Positions 1 to 5,070 of a stretch of DNA of 5,085 nucleotides are shown here, in pieces. The notes under the pieces were generated by a model. That model had not been told where the DNA came from. It searched no databases and saw nothing but the letters and a program-made list of their open reading frames with translations. Every line of letters starts with the position of its first letter. Positions within the stretch are counted from its first letter, which is position 1. The position numbers and the translations under genes are program-made. Source of the DNA: GCA-2746795 sp046496595 (lineage in GTDB: Bacteria > Chloroflexota > Anaerolineae > Promineifilales > Promineifilaceae); the NCBI GenBank assembly GCA_046496595.1, contig JAWOGU010000497.1, positions 1-5,085 on the forward strand, given 5' to 3'.

Positions 1-142
1 TTGTGCGAAACCGTTGGGCCTGCCATTCATAAGGAACTTCCAAGAAAGGATCATGTTCATATTGCTCATACTCATCCTGCGTAAAGGGCGTATTGATGAT
101 CTCAAAAGAAGTTGCGGCGTAGGTTGATTCGTAAACAGTCAT
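1..142 (-). CDS. Hypothetical protein, N-terminal 47 codons (runs off left edge)
   Basis: I do not recognise this protein. The visible part starts MTVYESTYAATSFEIINT and continues through a markedly acidic, aromatic stretch (TQDEYEQYEHDPFLEVPYEW) with no stop before the window edge. There is no signal peptide or membrane segment in the visible part, so a cytoplasmic location is likely but not shown. The ATG at 142 is supported by a TGGAGT Shine-Dalgarno sequence 9 nt upstream. The gene lies 30 bp downstream of the membrane-protein gene on the same strand with no terminator between, so the two are very likely one operon under the promoter at 1132-1160. Function cannot be assigned; the C-terminal part outside the window may hold a recognisable domain. 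Confidence 0.72.
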   Translation of the reverse strand, partial: MTVYESTYAATSFEIINTPFTQDEYEQYEHDPFLEVPYEWQAQRFRT

Positions 143-150
143 GGGTTGTT

Positions 151-156
151 ACTCCA
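151..156 (-). promoter_or_regulatory. Ribosome binding site of the left-edge gene
   Basis: On the minus strand TGGAGT lies 8-9 nt upstream of the ATG at 142. It supports this small partial ORF as a real, translated second cistron in the 30-bp gap after the stop codon of the membrane-protein gene. Confidence 0.6.
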
Positions 157-172
157 CGTCATCCGGTTTGGA

Positions 173-1021
173 TTATCGGTGACTCTTGGCCTGTACACCA
201 CCCACCGGCACCCGGCGGACTGAAGGCATAGGCGGGCGCTGCTGTACCCGGGAATTTCCATTCGTAGCGCCCGATTGTGGATTAACCCGGGTTGGCTGAG
301 CCGGTACCGGTTCATGTTCTTCCAAATAACTGGGCGCATTACCGGCGGCATACATCGGCTGGCTTGATTGTGGTTTGGTAGCCATAGCCGGACGAGGCGC
401 TGGCGCCGGTTTGGGGGCGCTGTTGGTGGCGCGCAATGGACGGGGTGGCGCCTGAGCGGGCTGTGCTTGTGGTTTAGCGGCGGCAGCCGGCACAGTCGCG
501 CTCTTGCCGCTGAAATCAAAGATGTGTTCCCCGGCAACGGAAAAGGCGCCAATGAACAAGATGCGCGTCAGCCAGACCAGTACCGCTACAAAAATGGGCA
601 CCCAGCGCAGCAGTTGTTCGCGTCCCAGCACTTCGTTGCCAAATTCGTGGTTGAGCAGAGTCAGCGACACAGCCCACCAGGTCATCACGGCGTTCATGGT
701 AGCGCCCAGCAGCCAGGCGCCCATCAGGTACCACACTTCCCGGGGTTCATTCGCGCCCTGTTCCGGCGTGAATATCCGCACTAATCCGGCAAAATCGATG
801 GCGCAAAAGGCAATTGCCAGGATGGCTGCCCAGCGCAGATTCATGAATTCCACATCGCCCATCAGATTCTGCAGGGCATAGCGGGTGGTGTCAAAGTTAA
901 ATATCTCAAAAGCAATCAAGGCCACTATCAAGATGACGCCGATAATTGCCTTACGTGGGAAGTGCATCTTCTGCATTCCCGAGCCAAAATGGTTGTTCTG
1001 CTGTGGGTGTAAATGTTGCAT
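173..1021 (-). CDS. Predicted four-helix membrane protein with Pro/Ala-rich tail
   Basis: This is a 282-residue protein of unknown function that I cannot place in a named family. Four hydrophobic segments are visible at about residues 25-42 (IIGVILIVALIAFEIF), 64-84, 97-122 and 138-163. They are followed by a low-complexity tail (about 172-282) rich in Pro, Ala, Gln and Arg, probably disordered and, by the Arg/Lys content of the segment and loop ends, perhaps cytoplasmic. No catalytic motif, cysteine cluster or transporter signature is seen. The first 23 residues are polar with several His and Gln. The ATG at 1021 is chosen because a strong GGAGGT lies 7 nt upstream; Met16 and Met19 are in-frame alternatives without this support. 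It is the first gene of a minus-strand operon that continues with the acidic unknown protein 30 bp downstream, and its promoter carries a double LexA-like operator. Similar helical-bundle-plus-tail proteins occur in mobile elements, but nothing here proves that. Confidence 0.8.
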   Translation of the reverse strand: MQHLHPQQNNHFGSGMQKMHFPRKAIIGVILIVALIAFEIFNFDTTRYALQNLMGDVEFMNLRWAAILAIAFCAIDFAGLVRIFTPEQGANEPREVWYLMGAWLLGATMNAVMTWWAVSLTLLNHEFGNEVLGREQLLRWVPIFVAVLVWLTRILFIGAFSVAGEHIFDFSGKSATVPAAAAKPQAQPAQAPPRPLRATNSAPKPAPAPRPAMATKPQSSQPMYAAGNAPSYLEEHEPVPAQPTRVNPQSGATNGNSRVQQRPPMPSVRRVPVGGVQAKSHR

Positions 1022-1028
1022 TTGCCTT

Positions 1029-1034
1029 ACCTCC
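1029..1034 (-). promoter_or_regulatory. Strong Shine-Dalgarno sequence of the membrane-protein gene
   Basis: Minus-strand GGAGGT with a 7-nt spacer to the ATG at 1021. This near-perfect anti-16S match fixes the start codon over the in-frame Met16 and Met19. It contrasts with the downstream-facing tRNA nucleotidyltransferase gene, which has no Shine-Dalgarno sequence. Confidence 0.75.
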
Positions 1035-1037
1035 AGT

Positions 1038-1062
1038 GACGCTGACGGTGGGGTCAGTCGTC
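1038..1062 (-). other. Small hairpin in the 5' leader, next to the RBS
   Basis: On the minus strand GACG-A-CTGAC, a six-base loop (CCCACC), then GTCAG-CGTC can form a 9-bp stem with one bulged A. It ends 3 nt before the GGAGGT ribosome site, within a leader predicted at about 104 nt. It could hold the ribosome site open or stabilise the mRNA; no known riboswitch or leader peptide is recognised. Confidence 0.35.
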
Positions 1063-1119
1063 TGCTCCGTTTTGATTCCTATTCTCCATTCTACTTTTTG
1101 TTCTATTTTCTCGGTTAAT

Positions 1120-1151
1120 TAGAACATATGTTTTATAGCACAGGTGTTCTA
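1120..1151. promoter_or_regulatory. Tandem LexA-like operator (two abutting 16-bp sites)
   Basis: Two 16-bp near-palindromes lie end to end. On the minus strand they read TAGAACACCTGTGCTA (1151-1136) and TAAAACATATGTTCTA (1135-1120). Each departs by one symmetric position from TAGAACA-NN-TGTTCTA. The outer half-sites are perfect and the inner ones carry the mismatches. The core GAAC-N4-GTTC type is the established LexA/SOS box form of Gram-positive bacteria and relatives. Together the sites span the -10 box, most of the -35/-10 spacer and the predicted start site, so binding would block RNA polymerase. That the binder is LexA rather than a phage-type repressor is inference. Confidence 0.6.
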
Positions 1152-1160
1152 CTGTGTCAA
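1132..1160 (-). promoter_or_regulatory. Sigma-70-type promoter of the minus-strand operon
   Basis: Read on the minus strand, a perfect -35 TTGACA (1160-1155) is followed after exactly 17 bp by TATAAA (1137-1132), one base from the -10 consensus. Transcription should start near 1125 and give a leader of about 104 nt before the ATG at 1021. The strength of this match is consistent with a promoter that needs a repressor rather than an activator, and two operator-like palindromes overlap it. Confidence 0.8.
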
Positions 1161-1267
1161 TAACTGACTGCGGACTTGTGACATTACCTGTCCACTTATT
1201 TCAGATGACGCGGGCGGCAGCTAAAGATGGTGAAGCAACTATCAATATTTGGCAGTGGACGAGGTCA

Positions 1268-1298
1268 GAGCTTGTCGAAGGCCGTTGGTTTCGACAAG
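1268..1298. repeat. Hairpin repeat CTTGTCGAA / TTCGACAAG
   Basis: CTTGTCGAA (1271-1279) and its exact complement TTCGACAAG (1290-1298) are separated by about 10 nt, giving a 9-bp stem that can extend by one G-T pair. The left part with its flank, GAGCTTGTCGAAGG (1268-1281), belongs to a motif (CCTTCGACAAGCTC on the other strand) that I know as a frequent dispersed intergenic repeat in several bacterial phyla. The match to such a family is from memory, not from a search. Confidence 0.55.
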
Positions 1299-1372
1299 AC
1301 TTCGGCGTGTGATCAGTTGAACGATCGAACGCTCAACCACCTCGACATGGAAAAGATTTTAAATTTGAGCCA

Positions 1373-1386
1373 GCAGATAAATCTGC
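1373..1386. repeat. 14-bp hairpin GCAGAT-AA-ATCTGC
   Basis: A perfect six-base inverted repeat around a two-base centre. It is the left-flanking unit of the composite repeat and has the same 6-2-6 layout as GCGGTT-TT-AACCGC at 1468-1481 on the other side. Confidence 0.5.
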
Positions 1387-1399
1387 ACTCACGTTTACA

Positions 1400-1454
1400 A
1401 AGTCGGCCTTCGCCGACTAGAGAAGCGGCTTTTTTAGTCGGCGAAGGCCGACTT
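1400..1454. repeat. Large inverted repeat with self-complementary arms
   Basis: The arms at 1400-1418 and 1436-1454 are perfect 19-bp complements. With A1419-T1435 and further pairs including G-U, the stem can reach about 25 bp around a five-base GCGGC loop. Each arm is also its own hairpin: AGTCGGC-CTTC-GCCGACT on the left and AGTCGGC-GAAG-GCCGACT on the right. The locus can therefore fold as one long hairpin or two small ones, and as DNA could extrude a cruciform. A run of six T (1430-1435) lies inside the loop side. It resembles REP/MITE-like dispersed intergenic repeats; a terminator function is possible but no gene ends here. Confidence 0.75.
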
Positions 1455-1456
1455 CG

Positions 1457-1482
1457 GTAGGGTTGCAGCGGTTTTAACCGCC
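1457..1482. repeat. GTAGGG ... GCGGTT-TT-AACCGC repeat unit
   Basis: GTAGGG (1457-1462) is followed by the perfect 6-2-6 inverted repeat GCGGTTTTAACCGC (1468-1481). The unit sits 3 bp after the large inverted repeat and looks like the right end of the same composite element. The same pattern, GTAGGG followed by GCGGTT and its complement, recurs at the right edge of the window (5067-5085), which supports a dispersed repeat family in this genome. Confidence 0.55.
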
Positions 1483-1512
1483 AGATTGAGTTAAATTGAG
1501 AATTGCTGGCGG
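1478..1512. repeat. Short inverted repeat CCGCCAG / CTGGCGG
   Basis: CCGCCAG (1478-1484) pairs with CTGGCGG (1506-1512) over a 21-nt loop that contains two copies of ATTGAG. It may mark the junction between the repeat patch and the promoter of the downstream gene. Support is limited to the sequence symmetry. Confidence 0.3.
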
Positions 1513-1537
1513 CTTATTGAGATGCTATACAGTCAGG

Positions 1538-1543
1538 TATAAT
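1538..1543 (+). promoter_or_regulatory. -10 box TATAAT positioned for a leaderless mRNA
   Basis: A perfect TATAAT occupies 1538-1543. If its first T is at -12, position +1 falls on the A of the ATG at 1550. There is no Shine-Dalgarno sequence before that ATG or the one at 1544. A weak -35 (TTATTG, 1514-1519, 18-bp spacer) is the best candidate. The inverted repeat TATAC-agtcag-GTATA (1526-1541) overlaps the -10 box and might be a small operator, though it could be chance. Confidence 0.6.
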
Positions 1544-1549
1544 ATGGGC

Positions 1550-4204
1550 ATGTTGCTCATCCTCACCCACGAAAATGCTGATTTTGATGCCGTAGCTTCG
1601 CAGCTTGGCGCTCATAAACTAAACCCGGAGGGCGTGCCGCTCCTGCCGCGCCGAATTAACCGCAATGTGATGCAGTTTTTGACGCTGTATTGGGATGTGC
1701 TGCCTTTTATGCGCCCCACGGACTGGCAGAAGCGGCGTGTGGACGAGATTTTACTAGTGGATACCCATTCCATGAGCAGTGTGCGCGGTGTGGGTAAAAA
1801 ATCGACTATCCGGGTTATCGACCACCACCTGGACCAGAAACGGCGTGACGATTGGACTTACCATGTGGAACCAGTGGGCGCGACCACAACGCTGTGCGTG
1901 GAGCAGTTGAGCAAACGCGGTCTGGCGCTGACCAATGAAGAGGCCACGCTGCTGATGCTGGGCATTTATGAAGATACTGGCGCGCTGACGTATGACACGA
2001 CCACCAGCCGGGATATTCGGGCAGCTTCCTGGCTCTTAGAAGAGGGGGCGCAGCTTTCGGTGGTGCGGCGCTTTCTCAACATTCCGTTGACTGAGGTGCA
2101 GCGCCAGTTGTATGAGGTGCTGCAAGGGTCAGCGCGGTGGTTGACGGTGCATGGGCAGACGATTGTGATTGCCAGCGCGGCTGCGCCTGAAGACTTTGAC
2201 GATGAGATCTCGTCGGTGGTGCACCGTTTGCGGGATGCGCTGGGTCCGGCGGGATTGTTTGTGCTGGTGCAGATTGGTCGTGACGTGCAGTTGGTGGCGC
2301 GCAGCAGCCGGGATGCGGTGGACGTGGCCTATGTGGCGAAGGCGTTGGGCGGAGGTGGGCACAGTCGGGCAGCGGCGGCGATGGTGGTGGAACGGCCGTT
2401 ATCCGAGGTCATCGCCGATCTGGAAAAAGTATTACCCAAAGCGGTCGCGCCTATGGCCCGGGTGGTGCAGATCATGTCCTACGGCGTGCAAACGCTCGAA
2501 CCGACCACTCCTGTGCAGGAAGCGGCCGTGTTGATGCAGCGTTTTGGGCACGAAGGCTATCCCGTGGTGGACAAAGAGAAGCGCGAACTGGTGGGGCTGC
2601 TCACCCGCCGCGCCGTGGATAGAGCCGTCAGCCACGACATGGGCCGCCAGCCGGTGAGCCGCATCATGAAAGCGGGCGCCATCACCGTGCGCCCCTCCGA
2701 TTCGGTAGAGCGCGTGCAGCAGTTGATGCTGCAAAGCGGCTGGGGCCAAATCCCGGTGGTAGCCGATTCGGAATTTAATCCCAACAACCCCATCGGCATC
2801 GTCACGCGCACCGATCTGCTCAATTTCCTCTTCCAGCCGCCGCAGGAAAGCGGTGAGCCGGACATGCGCCAGCTTCTCAGCGATACGCTGCCTGCCAGCT
2901 TATGGGCAATGGTGCTGGCGATTAGTGAAGAGGCGGCAAAACTCAACATGCCGCTCTACTTTGTCGGCGGATTGGTGCGCGATCTGCTGCTGGGCCATAC
3001 GCCGACCGACCTGGACATGGTGGTGGAGGGGGACGGCATCAAGCTGGCTCAAGGGCTGCAAGCCGAATTCGGCGGCACGGTCCACGCGCACAGGCGCTTT
3101 GGCACCGCCAAGTGGTTTGTCACGCCCGACATCTGGCGGCAGGTGGGCGAGCATTTTGCCCGCGAGCCAATGTCCGCTTTGACGGGATTGGAACCGGCCT
3201 CCATTGATTTTGTGACGGCGCGCACCGAATTCTACCGGGAGCCGTCGGCGCTGCCGGAGATTGAGCGCGGCTCCATCAAACTGGATCTGCACCGGCGCGA
3301 TTTCACCATCAACACGCTGGCGGTGCGCCTGGATGGGGCGCATCTGGGCGAGCTGCTGGACTTTTACAGCGGGCGGCAGGATTTGCACCACGGCCTGATT
3401 CGGGTGCTGCACAGTTTGAGCTTTATTGACGATCCGACGCGCATTTTGCGGGCAGTGCGCTACGAGCAGCGGCTCAACTTTGCCATCGAACCGCGCACGG
3501 CCGAACTGATTGCCGACGCCCTGCCGGTGCTGGACCGGGTGACGGGCGACCGCATCCGGCATGAGTTGGAACTGGCGTTGAAAGAGGCCGCGCCGGTGCA
3601 GGTGATGGAGCGATTGCATAACCTGGGCGTGATGGCGCAGATTCATCCGGCGCTGCGTTGGTCAGAGGAAACGGCCGTTTCCTACCATCGCGTCTCCGAA
3701 ATCCTGCAAAATCCAGCCTGGCGGGCGGCGTATGGTCCCGATTCCCTCTTGTTCCTTTACTTTGCCTTGTGGATTTGGCCGCTGCCGCCCGGTGAAAAAG
3801 AAGCGGTGATGGCGCGGCTGAAGGTGCGCAAGGCGACACGAGACGACGTGGTGTCGGCCAACGAAGTGCGTGAGTCGCTGGCGGAGCTGCCGCCGGAACC
3901 GCAGCCGAGTGAGGTGGTGTTTTTCCTGCGCTATTTCCCGCTGCGATCCATCACGGTGGTGCGCATCGCCAGCCCGGACGAGCACGCAAACGGGCTGCTG
4001 GACCGGTATGTGGCGGAGTGGCTGGGGGTGAAAACGGCCGTTACCGGGGAAACCCTGCGCCAGATGGGTCTCAAACCGGGGCCGGAATTCGCCGTCATTC
4101 TGGACCGCTTGCTGGCGGCGCGGTTGGATGGGGAAGTGGGTGATGAAGCGGGCGAAAAAGCATTATTAGCTGAAATCTTGAACACAGATGCGCAAAGAAA
4201 TTGA
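1550..4204 (+). CDS. DHH-CBS-tRNA nucleotidyltransferase (A-adding/CCA-adding family)
   Basis: This cytoplasmic 884-residue protein is predicted to add the terminal A, or all of CCA, to tRNA 3' ends. Domains in order: a DHH phosphoesterase domain (about 1-160; THENADFDA at 6-14, VDTH at 70-73, DHH at 91-93, EDTGALTYDT at 141-150); DHHA1 with GGGGHSRAAA (267-276); two CBS repeats (about 304-430); the class II nucleotidyltransferase head (GGLVRD at 473-478, metal-binding D487 and D489 in DLD, third carboxylate likely D553, RRDFTIN at 582-588); then the tRNA-facing helical part with DDPTR (627-631) in place of the usual EDxxR template motif, and RIRHELELALK. This three-part architecture is known from Aquifex-type A-adding enzymes, which work with a separate CC-adding enzyme; whether this one adds A only cannot be read here. 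The domain order looks complete with no broken motif. I chose the ATG at 1550 because the conserved N-terminal strand follows directly and the -10 box at 1538-1543 excludes the upstream in-frame ATG at 1496; ATG 1544 remains possible. The next gene overlaps by 17 bp. Confidence 0.92.
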   Translation: MLLILTHENADFDAVASQLGAHKLNPEGVPLLPRRINRNVMQFLTLYWDVLPFMRPTDWQKRRVDEILLVDTHSMSSVRGVGKKSTIRVIDHHLDQKRRDDWTYHVEPVGATTTLCVEQLSKRGLALTNEEATLLMLGIYEDTGALTYDTTTSRDIRAASWLLEEGAQLSVVRRFLNIPLTEVQRQLYEVLQGSARWLTVHGQTIVIASAAAPEDFDDEISSVVHRLRDALGPAGLFVLVQIGRDVQLVARSSRDAVDVAYVAKALGGGGHSRAAAAMVVERPLSEVIADLEKVLPKAVAPMARVVQIMSYGVQTLEPTTPVQEAAVLMQRFGHEGYPVVDKEKRELVGLLTRRAVDRAVSHDMGRQPVSRIMKAGAITVRPSDSVERVQQLMLQSGWGQIPVVADSEFNPNNPIGIVTRTDLLNFLFQPPQESGEPDMRQLLSDTLPASLWAMVLAISEEAAKLNMPLYFVGGLVRDLLLGHTPTDLDMVVEGDGIKLAQGLQAEFGGTVHAHRRFGTAKWFVTPDIWRQVGEHFAREPMSALTGLEPASIDFVTARTEFYREPSALPEIERGSIKLDLHRRDFTINTLAVRLDGAHLGELLDFYSGRQDLHHGLIRVLHSLSFIDDPTRILRAVRYEQRLNFAIEPRTAELIADALPVLDRVTGDRIRHELELALKEAAPVQVMERLHNLGVMAQIHPALRWSEETAVSYHRVSEILQNPAWRAAYGPDSLLFLYFALWIWPLPPGEKEAVMARLKVRKATRDDVVSANEVRESLAELPPEPQPSEVVFFLRYFPLRSITVVRIASPDEHANGLLDRYVAEWLGVKTAVTGETLRQMGLKPGPEFAVILDRLLAARLDGEVGDEAGEKALLAEILNTDAQRN

Positions 4205-5070
4205 AGCCCGCCAAATCCTAAACCCCGTCAAGCAGCCCGATACCTGGTTCGGCCTCAAGTACAACATGAACCTCTACCGGGGCTGCCAGCACCGCTGCAT
4301 CTACTGCGATTCGCGCAGCCAGTGTTACGGCATCGACCGCTTTGATCAGGACGTACTCGTCAAAACCAACGCCATCGACTTGCTCCGCGACGAACTGCCG
4401 CGCAAACGGGTCAAAGGCACCATCGGCACTGGCTCCATGAACGACCCCTATATGCCCCTGGAAAAACAGGAAAAACTGACGCGCCGGGCCTTAGAAGTCA
4501 TCGCGCAGTTTCGTTTTCCGGTGCATGTGCTCACCAAAAGCGACCTGGTGCTGCGCGATTTGGACCTGCTCCGGCAAATCGGCCAGGTGTACACGGCCGT
4601 TTCCTTCACCCTCACCACCGCCGACGACGAACTGGGCAAACAGGTGGAACCGGGCGCGCCGCCCCCCCTCCGCCCGCCTGCAAGCCATCGCTCAACTGGC
4701 GGCGCAGGGCATTTACACCGGCGTACTCATGATGCCCCTGCTCCCCTTTATTCAGGACAATGAAGCCAATATTCGGGAACTGGTCAAACGCGCCGCCGAC
4801 AGCGGCGCGCAGTACATCCTGGCCTCGTTTGGCGTCACCTTGCGCGACCGGCAGCGGGTTTACTTTTACCGCGAACTGGACCGGCGTTTCCCCGGCCTGA
4901 GCCAGCGTTACCAGAAAGCGTTTGGCGGCGACTATTTTGCGCCGGTTCAAGAGTATGAACGCCTGCAAGCCGTCTTCAAAGAAACGTGCGCGGCGGTGGG
5001 CATGGCCCGGCGCATCCGGCCGTTTTCCAATCCAGAAGCCGCGCAGCTATCCATTTTCCCCACATCGTAG
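4188..5070 (+). CDS. SPL-family radical SAM protein, frame broken by one base
   Basis: This is a member of the SplB-like radical SAM family (COG1533), a cytoplasmic Fe-S enzyme that cleaves S-adenosylmethionine; family members outside spore-formers have no settled substrate. The cluster motif CQHRCIYC gives C33, C37 and C40, followed by the family-typical DSRSQCYG with C46, then TGSMNDPYMPLE (81-92) and TKSDL (116-120). Frame 4188 is clear up to EPGAPPP (residue 160), then reads nonsense and stops at 4763. The continuation SARLQAIAQLAAQG is in the +1 frame from 4669 to the TAG at 5068-5070 and includes TGVLMMPLLPFIQD and the C-terminal FPGL...YFAP region. Dropping one C from the run at 4662-4668 joins both into 293 residues, a normal family length. 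Both halves look conserved, so this is either a base-call error, a very recent mutation, or +1 recoding. The start ATG overlaps the upstream gene by 17 bp without a clear ribosome site, suggesting translational coupling in a two-gene operon. Confidence 0.85.
4662..4668 (+). other. Seven-C run at the frameshift point
   Basis: The run of seven C lies exactly where the radical SAM reading frame shifts by +1. With six C the codons read CCG CCC CCC TCC GCC and the family sequence continues unbroken. Homopolymer length errors are a common sequencing artefact; slippery CCC-C is also a known +1 frameshift context. Confidence 0.8.

Larger units (their letters stand above)
1152..1537. other. Divergent intergenic spacer; no credible gene
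   Basis: This is the spacer between the minus-strand operon promoter and the -10 box of the tRNA nucleotidyltransferase gene. I see no convincing gene on either strand; the one open frame of note (1227-1460) is made mainly of the hairpin repeats and has no ribosome site or family resemblance. About 1161-1225 looks unstructured apart from a weak imperfect inverted repeat around 1168-1192. From about 1268 the spacer is filled with inverted repeats that are listed separately. Confidence 0.6.

Noticed and set aside
139..552. 137-codon minus-strand open frame overlapping the membrane-protein gene
   Set aside because: It is a frame-shifted shadow of the Pro/Ala-rich tail region and competes with a frame that has clear membrane helices and a strong ribosome site.
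1401..1435. Rho-independent terminator (hairpin plus six T)
   Set aside because: The T run is 12 nt from the small hairpin and inside the larger one; only a 4-bp stem directly precedes it, and no gene ends here because the flanking genes are divergent.
1227..1460. 77-codon plus-strand open frame in the spacer
   Set aside because: Its second half is the inverted repeat itself, there is no ribosome site or promoter tied to it, and the translated product shows no family features.
1268..1482. CRISPR array or integron attC site
   Set aside because: The repeats are unlike each other, are not evenly spaced with unique spacers, and lack the attC core sites; no cas or integrase gene is present.
1496..1549. 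Upstream ATG at 1496 as start of the nucleotidyltransferase
   Set aside because: The 18 extra residues precede the conserved first strand, have no ribosome site, overlap the repeat patch and would span the TATAAT box at 1538-1543.
2900..3646. Long minus-strand open frame (248 codons) inside the nucleotidyltransferase gene
   Set aside because: It lies wholly opposite a well-conserved coding region, has a His/Gln/Arg-rich composition typical of antisense shadows of GC-rich genes, and lacks a ribosome site.
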